From Paracoccaceae bacterium (GTDB lineage: Bacteria > Pseudomonadota > Alphaproteobacteria > Rhodobacterales > Rhodobacteraceae): a stretch of DNA of 64,000 nt. A program made the translations under genes and the position numbers. The stretch is taken from contig SBGD01000083.1 of NCBI GenBank assembly GCA_006226775.1, positions 1 to 64,000 on the forward strand, written 5' to 3'. The notes under the pieces are model-generated. The model saw only the letters and a program-made list of their open reading frames with translations. It did not search any database and was not told the DNA's origin. Positions 55,589 to 62,821 of the stretch are shown piece after piece (position 1 is the first letter of the stretch; each line of letters begins with the position of its first letter).

Positions 55589-56662
55589 CTAGTTCGTGCT
55601 GACGGTCTGGTTCAGCCAGGGCACGAATTTCGACGCCTTGGTATAGACCGAGAACAGCGCGTCTTCGGCACAGGTGGTCGAGCCGTCGCTGACCAGGCCC
55701 CAGCTCACCACGCCGGCCTGGATGTAGCTGCCGTCGTTCAGCGGTACCACCAGCGGGCCGCCAGAGTCACCCTGGCACGAGGTCTTGCCGCCCTCGAAGG
55801 TGCCCGAGCACAGCATGTTGGGCGACAGCGGCAGCGGCGCGCGCGACAGCAGTTCGGTCCAGACCTCCTCGGTCTGCTGGTTGTCGAGCGCCAGCACGCT
55901 GGCCGCCTCGATGATGCGCGGCGCGGCAAAGCCCATGCGGGCCTCCATCATCGCATTGTTGCAGGCGTCGCGCGACAGGATCTGGATCTCGGCCTGCATC
56001 ATCACGTCGGTGCGCTTGGCGCCATTGACCAGGCCCCAGCCGGTGACGATGGTCGGCACGCCCTGGTTGTCGATCTGTTCGCCGAAATCCTCGTTCGGGA
56101 CATTGATCGTCTGGTAGGCGACCGAAGGCTTCTGCGCCAGCTTGATCAGCGCGATGTCGTTGTCGAAGAGCCGGGTGTCATATTCCGGGTGGCGGTAGAC
56201 ACCGGCCACCTGCACCCGCTCGCCCTGGCCCTCGGCGATGGTATTGGTGCCGACCAGCACGTCGAACTGGCCCGGCTGAAGCTGGAAGAAGCCGCCCTCG
56301 CCGTCATCCATGTAGACGCAATGCGCCGCGGTCAGCACCCAGGTGTCGAGCACCATCGAGCCGCCGCAGAACTGGGCGTCGGGGGTCGTCGGCTGGCCGC
56401 CGACCATCAGCGCCACCTGCCAGGGCCAGGCGCCGTTCTCGGCCACCTCGCCGCCGACCACGCGGTCGCCCGCGGCCTCGGCTGCGGCCATCTGCTCTTC
56501 GAGCATCTTTTCCTTGGCGTCGGACTTGGCAAAGGCAAAGGGGTTTGCCTTGTCGGGATCGGTCTTCATCTCGGCGGCCGGCATGTCCTGCGCCAGGGCC
56601 GCGCCCGACAGGGCCATCAGCCCGGCAAGGGCCGCGGACAGAAGTGTCTTTTGGTAGGTCAT
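55589..56662 (-). CDS. Secreted chymotrypsin-fold serine protease zymogen (family S1)
   Basis: A 357-residue precursor. The signal peptide (LMALSGAALA) is cleaved near residue 24, followed by a propeptide of about 43 residues with an acidic/Ala-rich helix, then Arg67|VVGGEVAENGAWPWQV, a typical activation site. The triad is His114 (LTAAHC), Asp169 (DNDIALIKL) and Ser300 (SCQGDSGGPL). The residue at the base of the S1 pocket (six before the serine) is Thr294, not the Asp of trypsin, so trypsin-like Arg/Lys specificity is unlikely. AGGA precedes the ATG at 56662; a few upstream in-frame codons are an alternative start. Confidence 0.92.
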   Translation of the reverse strand: MTYQKTLLSAALAGLMALSGAALAQDMPAAEMKTDPDKANPFAFAKSDAKEKMLEEQMAAAEAAGDRVVGGEVAENGAWPWQVALMVGGQPTTPDAQFCGGSMVLDTWVLTAAHCVYMDDGEGGFFQLQPGQFDVLVGTNTIAEGQGERVQVAGVYRHPEYDTRLFDNDIALIKLAQKPSVAYQTINVPNEDFGEQIDNQGVPTIVTGWGLVNGAKRTDVMMQAEIQILSRDACNNAMMEARMGFAAPRIIEAASVLALDNQQTEEVWTELLSRAPLPLSPNMLCSGTFEGGKTSCQGDSGGPLVVPLNDGSYIQAGVVSWGLVSDGSTTCAEDALFSVYTKASKFVPWLNQTVSTN

Positions 56663-56731
56663 GACAATTTTCCTATGTTTGCTCATCAATTGTCGAGGGT
56701 TGCAGTTCAGAACCGGGAAAAGCGAAAACGT

Positions 56732-58744
56732 TCAATCCGGCTCCAGTTTGATCGAAAACCGCGTCACTTCCAAGGTCGACATGGCGCCGGGAAGCGAAAG
56801 GTTCCGGGTGGCGGCATCCGGCAGGGTGGCCTGCAGAAGCCATGAGGCCGCGCCGGGGGTGCCTTGCGGCACGTCGCGCGTCGGCACCGGATCGGCCAGC
56901 GCGGTCAGCACGGTGCGCGGCGCCTTGTCCCTGGCGGGAACGGCGAGCACGAGGATCTCTTCGAGGCCGTTGCGCTGCGCGGGGTTCTGGATCAGCAGCC
57001 CGGCCTCGATCCGCTCGTCAAAGCCCACGCGGTTGGACAGGCCTTCCTCGGGCCAGATCGCGGTGATGGCATTGTCGGCGTCGATATAGAGCACGGTCAC
57101 GTCGCGCGGCGTGCGGGTGGCATTGTGGACGCTCAGCCAGAGCTGGTCGCAATGGGTGACGGTCACGGTCTTGGTGACGGTCTGCTGCGCGCCCGCCGCG
57201 CCCTCGGCACAGGTGGCATCGCCGCGCACCGGGACATGGCTCAATTCGTACTTCGGGCCAAAGCCCGGCAGGGCGAACCCGGTCTTGCCCGAGGAGACCT
57301 GGCTGACCGCCTGGCGCAGCCGCAGGGTGCGGGCGGCGCGATCGAGGAACGCCAGCACGTCCTCCGCCGCGGCGACACGCGGCGCGCTGCCCGGCCCTGC
57401 ACCGTCGATCACCCCGTCGCGCCCGGCCAGCGCCAGCGCGCCGCCGGTCAGCACGAGGGTGACATCGGCGGGACCGTCGGTCCATTCGACGCCATCGGGG
57501 GCGGCGGCTTGTTTCAGCCGGTCGATCTCGGCCACAAGCGCGCCGTAATCGGCATCATCGGCCAGCACCGGCCCGGCCAGGCGCACCGGCGCGGGCCGAC
57601 CCGGCGTTTTCAGCCGCGCAAAGCCCTTGCCCGGCAGGCCGGTGTCCGATTGCAGGCTGGCCGAGGTCGGCTTGACGGCACTCACCGTCGCCTCGGCGAT
57701 CACCTCGCCGCCGGCGCTGGCGGAGATCTCGTAGACCGCGCCGATCTGCACGCCCTGAAGGCTGCCCGATTGCAGCTTGCCGCCCTCGAGCCGCAGCACC
57801 GGCGGGGTCGGCTCGGACTGGCCCAGCACCGAGGCCTCGAGCAGCGTGCCCTCGGCATCGGGGGTCTGGGTGGCGGGGGAATTGGCGTTCATCTCGGCCA
57901 TGGTCTTTTGCAGCACATCGGCCCAGGTCAGCGCCGCGCCGCTTTCCAGCGCCGAGGTCACCGTGCGGGTGAAATCGCCGTACCAATTGGCATCGTCGGA
58001 GGGATCGCCCATCGGGTATTCGAAGGCGCGCTGGTTCTGCTGGGCCGCGTAGAGAAAGACGAAATCGCCGGTCAGGGGCTGCGCGGGCGGGGCGTCGCCG
58101 GTGGCTTCGGGCATCTCGTCGGGCATGGCCAGCAGCGCCGGCGCGATATAGCGCGCCACCGGGGCGGCGGGGTCATTGGGCAGGGCACGAAAGCCGGTCT
58201 CGGAATGGCAGGCATCGAGCATGGCGACAAGCTGCGCGCCGGTGTCGAGGATGGCCTGCATCTTGGGCGTCATCTCGTCGTCGATGATGGCGTTCTCCAC
58301 CGTGCCGGCAGCGCCCGACCAGCCCCTGGCATCGGCGGGCAGGAAGATCTCGTCGAAGCCGCCCTGTTCGTCGCCGTTCATGTCGGGCATCTGGGTGCCG
58401 TGGCCGGAGAAATAGAACACCGCATGGGTCTCGGCCGAAGAGGTTGCCGCCAGCGCATCGAGCCCCGCCATGATCGCCGCGCGGGTCGGCGCGCCGGCAT
58501 TGGCGACGCCCTCGGGCAGCGGCGCATCCGGCGCGGCCAGCACCACGATGTCGGCGGCTTTCGCGCCCCGGGCAATCAGCGCGCGGGCCATCAGGCCCAC
58601 GTCATTGGCCGGGCCGCGCAGGTCGGCGTCGAGGTAGTGGTAATCCGACACGCCCACCAGCAGCGCGCGGATCTCGGCGCGGGCCGGGGCGCCGAGGGCG
58701 CAGGCAAGGGCGAGGCAGGAGATATGGGTCAGGCGTTTTGTCAT
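56732..58744 (-). CDS. Exported caspase-family (metacaspase-like, C14) protein
   Basis: A 670-residue protein. The signal peptide (LTHISCLALACALGAPARA) is followed by a p20-like domain starting EIRALLVGVSDYHYLDADL, with His115 (VFYFSGHGTQ), NGDEQGGFDEIFLP and Cys179 (AMLDACHSETGF). The remainder (about 330-670) is a beta-rich region without a recognised name, with SVHNATRTPRDVTVLYID and IWPEEGLSNRV resembling DUF4384-type domains often attached to bacterial caspases. The start at 58744 gives the best signal peptide; an alternative ATG at 58810 overlaps the patatin stop (ATGA) with AGGA upstream and would couple the two genes. Confidence 0.88.
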   Translation of the reverse strand: MTKRLTHISCLALACALGAPARAEIRALLVGVSDYHYLDADLRGPANDVGLMARALIARGAKAADIVVLAAPDAPLPEGVANAGAPTRAAIMAGLDALAATSSAETHAVFYFSGHGTQMPDMNGDEQGGFDEIFLPADARGWSGAAGTVENAIIDDEMTPKMQAILDTGAQLVAMLDACHSETGFRALPNDPAAPVARYIAPALLAMPDEMPEATGDAPPAQPLTGDFVFLYAAQQNQRAFEYPMGDPSDDANWYGDFTRTVTSALESGAALTWADVLQKTMAEMNANSPATQTPDAEGTLLEASVLGQSEPTPPVLRLEGGKLQSGSLQGVQIGAVYEISASAGGEVIAEATVSAVKPTSASLQSDTGLPGKGFARLKTPGRPAPVRLAGPVLADDADYGALVAEIDRLKQAAAPDGVEWTDGPADVTLVLTGGALALAGRDGVIDGAGPGSAPRVAAAEDVLAFLDRAARTLRLRQAVSQVSSGKTGFALPGFGPKYELSHVPVRGDATCAEGAAGAQQTVTKTVTVTHCDQLWLSVHNATRTPRDVTVLYIDADNAITAIWPEEGLSNRVGFDERIEAGLLIQNPAQRNGLEEILVLAVPARDKAPRTVLTALADPVPTRDVPQGTPGAASWLLQATLPDAATRNLSLPGAMSTLEVTRFSIKLEPD

Positions 58745-58806
58745 GGCGTCAATCTTGCCGCTGAGGGCCTTTGCTTCAAGCATCCCTGCCCCGCTGAATA
58801 CATTTG

Positions 58807-60267
58807 TCATTCTTTCCTGATCGGCGCGATGCGCCGCGGTGCCGGGCCGGTGCCGGTCCGGGCAAGCTGCGGATCGGTCTCGATATATCCCGCCGCGCGC
58901 AGGAAGCCCTGGACCTGGGCATTGCCGCGGGTGGAAAGCCGCCCGGCCTCGATCGCCATGTCCACCTGCTCTGGCTCCAGCCGCAGCCGCGTGGGGATGC
59001 GGTCCAGCGCATTGCGCATCTCGTCGGGCAGCCCGCGAAAGCTCACCTGCCCCACGAAGAACTTCACGTCGCGGCAATCCCAGCCGGTGAGGGTGCCGCG
59101 CAACCGTCGCACCTCCGCCAGGCTCAGGGCGCAGCGATACTCGACCAGGTCGCCCTCCCAATCGGCCAGTTGCAGGCGCATGGCGTCATAGCCCGCGCGC
59201 GAGGCCGCCCCCATCGAGGAATTGGCAATCGACAGCGCCAGTTGCACGCCGCCCGGGCCCTGCAGCTTCCGGGTCCAGGCCAGGTCGCGGTTGGTGGCGG
59301 CATCGGCGACAAGGAAGAGCACCCGTTTCAGCTTGACCGCCTGTTCGGGGTCGAGCGGCGCATAGGGGTGTTCGGCCCGGGCGCGCTCCACCGCGAGGCC
59401 GGTGGTGCCGAAATTGTCGGTGATGCCGCCGTCGAGCAGCTTGAGGTATTTGACACCTTCGCCGCTGGCATAGCTTTCCAGCGCCTCGGCATGGGCGACC
59501 ATGGCCGCTGTCGCCTCGGGGTTGTGGCGCGCGGCGGTCAGCCAGTCGGGCTCGGAATAGGCGCAATTGCCATGCGCCTCGAGCACGATGGGGGAGAAGA
59601 CCAGCGGAAAGGCGGCCGAGGCCGCGACCGCATCGGAGATCGGAAAGCGCGAGAGATCGGAGCAGAGCGCATCGAAGGTCTCGGCGCTGAAGAGGAACGT
59701 GACCTTGTTGGCGATGTCGGTGGCATTGATCCAGGTCTTGATCTTCGAGCGTTTCGCCAGGTCGCCGAAGGTGGCGCCCTTGAACAGGGTCTCGTCGAGA
59801 TGGCGCCCGAAGGTCTGCCGCCCATTGGCCCCGCCCGAGAGCCCGCGCGCCAGCACCACAGGGTTGAGCGGCGAATTGGCCATGTAGCGCTCACCATCGG
59901 TGAGCAGGTAGGTTTCGCGGTAGCCGTCGAGGGCGCCCGGGCCGAAAAGCCCGAAATGCGCCGCGGTGACCGAGCCGCCCGAGACGCCGGTGACCAGCCG
60001 CACATCGGACAGCACGCCGTGGGAGTTCCGGCCGGAGCGCGAGAGCGCGCGCAATTCCTCCAGCACGCCATGGGCAAAGGCCGAGGCACGCATCCCGCCG
60101 CCGGAGAAGGCGAGCCCGACATAGACCTCGCCCGAGGCCTCGGGATCGACCGCGTCGAAGGGGGCGTTGCGCCCCTCTTGCAACGCCAGATTGAGCGGCG
60201 CGTTTACCGCGGCGCAGCCGGCCAGCAGCACAGCCAGCAGGAACGCCGCAACCCCCCTTGGGTTCAT
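58807..60267 (-). CDS. Patatin-like phospholipase lipoprotein
   Basis: A 486-residue lipoprotein: lipobox LLAGC with Cys18, then the patatin domain. The oxyanion motif is AFSGGGMRASAFA, the nucleophile Ser96 lies in GVSGGS, and the catalytic Asp279 in LLDGGITDNFG, so the Ser-Asp dyad is complete. Such enzymes hydrolyse acyl chains from phospholipids; lipidation should anchor it in the membrane. It is upstream of and probably co-transcribed with the caspase-family gene. Confidence 0.9.
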   Translation of the reverse strand: MNPRGVAAFLLAVLLAGCAAVNAPLNLALQEGRNAPFDAVDPEASGEVYVGLAFSGGGMRASAFAHGVLEELRALSRSGRNSHGVLSDVRLVTGVSGGSVTAAHFGLFGPGALDGYRETYLLTDGERYMANSPLNPVVLARGLSGGANGRQTFGRHLDETLFKGATFGDLAKRSKIKTWINATDIANKVTFLFSAETFDALCSDLSRFPISDAVAASAAFPLVFSPIVLEAHGNCAYSEPDWLTAARHNPEATAAMVAHAEALESYASGEGVKYLKLLDGGITDNFGTTGLAVERARAEHPYAPLDPEQAVKLKRVLFLVADAATNRDLAWTRKLQGPGGVQLALSIANSSMGAASRAGYDAMRLQLADWEGDLVEYRCALSLAEVRRLRGTLTGWDCRDVKFFVGQVSFRGLPDEMRNALDRIPTRLRLEPEQVDMAIEAGRLSTRGNAQVQGFLRAAGYIETDPQLARTGTGPAPRRIAPIRKE

Positions 60268-60688
60268 GAAATTCGCTCACGAATCAATTGATTGCGGGTC
60301 AAGCTTAAAGGTTGTGCGGATTAATGCCAGTGTCGTCGCGGGGATTCCGCGGCAAACCGGTCGCGTGGTCCCGGGCAAGGCGGCGCAGGCGCGATGTGGC
60401 GCTCTCGCGCGGGCCTTGCCGAAGGGGCGCCGTCACCCCGGACTTGATCCGGGGTCTCACCGCGAGGGCCATGAGATCCCGGGTCAAGCCCGGGATGACG
60501 GATGGGGCGGGAGGGCCGCCGGGAGATCCCGGGTCAGGCCCGGGATGACGGATGGGGCGGGAGGGCTTCCGTCGGGAGATCCCGGGTCAAGCCCGGGATA
60601 ACGGATGGAACGGGAGGCACCGTCGGGAGATCCCGGGTCAGGCCCGGGATGATGGCGGGAACGGGAGGGTACCGTCCCGGTCCCCGGC
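60268..60688. repeat. Array of REP-like hairpins between patatin and kinase genes
   Basis: An inverted pair (60431-60458 against 60473-60500) is followed by four head-to-tail units beginning GAGATCCCGGGTCA at 60473, 60523, 60576 and 60627 (lengths about 50, 53 and 51 for the first three). Each carries the hairpin TCCCGGG/CCCGGGA, then GATGACGGATGGGGCGGGAG or a variant. It belongs to the same family as the repeats at 30.5 and 44.8 kb, and separates the two-component genes from the patatin-caspase-protease operon. The 160 bases next to the patatin start are unique and may hold its promoter. Confidence 0.85.
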
Positions 60689-62050
60689 TCAGCCCTCCAG
60701 CTTGGGAAAGGCGATGGCCACGGCAAAGCCCTGCGCCCGGCGTGGCAGGTCGAGCTTGGCGCCATGGCGCGCGGCAATCGCGCGCACCAGTGCCAGGCCC
60801 AGCCCGTGGCCCGGGCGGTCGCGGTCGCGTTCGGCGCGGGTGAAGCGCTCGAAGAGGTCGGCGCGGATCTCGTCGGGCACGCCCGGTCCGGTGTCGGCGA
60901 TCTCGAGCACATGCCGCCCGCCGCCGTCGCGCAGCGTCAGGGTGATCGTGTCACCGGGGTTGCAGAACTTGATCGCATTGTCGAGCAGGTTGGAAATCAT
61001 CTGCGCCAGCAGCGACCGGTCGCCAAGGATGCTCAGCCCCGCTTCGGCGTCAAAGCGGCAGGTCAGGTCGTTTTCCTCGGCCAGCGGATCGTAGAGGTCG
61101 AAGACCTCCTGCGCCACGACGCCCAGGTCGAGCGGCACCAGCCCCGGGCGCTGCCCCTGCTCGGCCAGCGCGCCGGAGATGTCCAGGAGCGCGTCGAAGA
61201 TCCGCACCGTGGCTTTCAGCTCGGCGCGGATCTCCTCGACCAGCGCGGGCTGGCCTTCGAGCTTGTCGAGCTTTTGCTGGATGCGGTTGAGCGGGGTGCG
61301 CAGCTCATGGGCGATGGCGTCCGACAGCCGGTTGGTGGCGGCGTTGAGGTTCTGGATGCGGTCGAGCATGGAATGCACATGTTCCTCGAGCGCGCCGAAT
61401 TCATCCGGCGTGCGCGCGCCCGGCAGGCGCGCGGCCAGGTCGCCCCCGGCCACCCGGTCGGCCAGGTCGTTGACCGCATCGATCCGGCGCAGCACGAGGC
61501 GCGAGACGAAACCGCCGGTCACCGCCGCAAGGCCCAGCAGCGCCAGCGCCATCCACAGAATCGTGCCGCGCATCTCGGCCAGGGTATCGGCGGTCAGCGC
61601 ATTGCCCCGCGCCACCAGCAGTGGAAAGCCGCCGGGCAGGACGCGGGCGACGCCGTTGTACTCCAGCCCGGTGCCGGGCATGGTGAAGACCCGGGGTGCC
61701 GCCTCGGTCACGCCGCCGGCCATGGCGGGCAGGCCCTCGGGCCAGTCGTCGAGATTGCCGGCCAGGGTCTGGCCCTCGCGGTTCTGCAAGAGGTAAAGCG
61801 CCTGGCCCTGCCCGGTCTGCGCGGCGCGGTCGGCGATGGCCTGGCGCAGGGCGGGAATGCGGCGCTGGTCGTAGAGCTCGGCGAAACTGTCGATGTCGGA
61901 CTTGAGGATCTGCACCTCCTGGCGCTCCAGCGCCGTGGCCGCGGTGCGGTATTGCACCGCCATGGCCAGAAGGGCGGCCAAGAGGATCAGGCCGGCAATG
62001 GCAAGCGTCAGGCGCAGGCTTGCAGAGCGCGCCAGACGCACCGATTTCAT
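60689..62050 (-). CDS. Two-component sensor histidine kinase
   Basis: A 453-residue kinase. Membrane segments lie near residues 13-33 and 163-185, enclosing a periplasmic sensor of about 130 residues; HAMP follows, then HisKA with His248 (AIAHELRTPLNRIQ) and the ATPase motifs NLLDNAIKF, DTGPGVPDE and GHGLGLALV. Its sensor domain has no obvious cofactor motif. It overlaps the response regulator by 4 bases (ATGA). The stimulus is unknown; an envelope signal is likely from the layout and neighbours. Confidence 0.92.
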   Translation of the reverse strand: MKSVRLARSASLRLTLAIAGLILLAALLAMAVQYRTAATALERQEVQILKSDIDSFAELYDQRRIPALRQAIADRAAQTGQGQALYLLQNREGQTLAGNLDDWPEGLPAMAGGVTEAAPRVFTMPGTGLEYNGVARVLPGGFPLLVARGNALTADTLAEMRGTILWMALALLGLAAVTGGFVSRLVLRRIDAVNDLADRVAGGDLAARLPGARTPDEFGALEEHVHSMLDRIQNLNAATNRLSDAIAHELRTPLNRIQQKLDKLEGQPALVEEIRAELKATVRIFDALLDISGALAEQGQRPGLVPLDLGVVAQEVFDLYDPLAEENDLTCRFDAEAGLSILGDRSLLAQMISNLLDNAIKFCNPGDTITLTLRDGGGRHVLEIADTGPGVPDEIRADLFERFTRAERDRDRPGHGLGLALVRAIAARHGAKLDLPRRAQGFAVAIAFPKLEG

Positions 62051-62808
62051 GCGCCCCCCCGACCGGGATCGCGCGTCGGCTCGAAGACATAGCCTTCGCC
62101 GCGCGCGGTATGGATCACCGCGCGCCCGGCGGCGGTTTCCAGCTTGCGGCGCAGACGCCCGACATGGACGTCGACGACATTGGTCTGCGGGTCGAAATGC
62201 AGGTTCCAGACGTGTTCCAGAAGCTGCATCCGGGTCACCACCTGGCCTGCGTTGCGGGCGAAATAGGTGATCAGCTCGAATTCCTTGGGGCTGACGGCGA
62301 CGTGGTCGTTCTTGACGTGCACGGTGCGGGCCTTCATGCGGATCTCGAGATCGCCAAAGGCGATCAGGTCGTTGTCGAGCACCGTCATCTCGGCCCGGCG
62401 CAGGAGCGCGCGCAGCCTCGCGCGCAGTTCCTCGGGATCGAAGGGCTTGGCGAGGTAATCGTCGGCGCCCTTCTCCAGCCCCTCGATCTTGTTGGCGGCG
62501 CGGCCCAGCGCGCTGACCACCAGGATCAGCGCGGTCGAGCCGCCGGCGCGGATCTTGGCAATCGCGTCCACGCCGTCGCCGCCGGGCAGCATCCGGTCGA
62601 AGATCACCACCGCGAAATCGGCCAGCCCGGCGGCGGTCACCCCGTCGTCGAAGCTGCGCATGACGATGGGCTCGCAGCCCAGGTCGGAGGCGGCCTCGGC
62701 CATGGCGCGGGCGGCGGCCTTGTCATCCTCGACGATCAGGATGCGGCGGGGTTTCTCGGTCGCCTGTTCGGCGCGGGGCTGGTCCAAAATTTCTGCCTCT
62801 ATGCTCAT
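62047..62808 (-). CDS. OmpR-family response regulator
   Basis: A 253-residue regulator with an unusual 20-residue Glu-rich N-terminal extension before RRILIVEDD. The phospho-acceptor is Asp71 (VIFDRMLPG), followed by LAKPFDPEELRARLRALLRR and a winged-helix DNA-binding domain (VAVSPKEFELITYFARNAGQ, NVVDVHVGRLRRKLE, IHTARGEGYVF). The ATG at 62808 has GGAGG five bases before; it lies 13 bases after the stop of the PDZ protease gene, so the three are probably co-transcribed. Confidence 0.93.
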   Translation of the reverse strand: MSIEAEILDQPRAEQATEKPRRILIVEDDKAAARAMAEAASDLGCEPIVMRSFDDGVTAAGLADFAVVIFDRMLPGGDGVDAIAKIRAGGSTALILVVSALGRAANKIEGLEKGADDYLAKPFDPEELRARLRALLRRAEMTVLDNDLIAFGDLEIRMKARTVHVKNDHVAVSPKEFELITYFARNAGQVVTRMQLLEHVWNLHFDPQTNVVDVHVGRLRRKLETAAGRAVIHTARGEGYVFEPTRDPGRGGA

Positions 62809-62821
62809 CTCTGCCTCCAGA

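Noticed and set aside
53331..55592. Plus-strand open frame of about 750 codons opposite the repeat protein
   Set aside because: Composition is that of an antisense shadow. The minus-strand frame has a signal peptide, a ribosome site and helical repeats.
51072..60267. Hydrolase cluster as a phage-defence or gasdermin-type death system
   Set aside because: All members carry export signals and would act outside the cytoplasm; no gasdermin, nucleotide-signalling enzyme or other defence gene is visible.
60473..60680. Repeat array considered as CRISPR
   Set aside because: The repeats are palindromic REP-type units nearly touching each other, with similar rather than unique spacers, and there are no cas genes.
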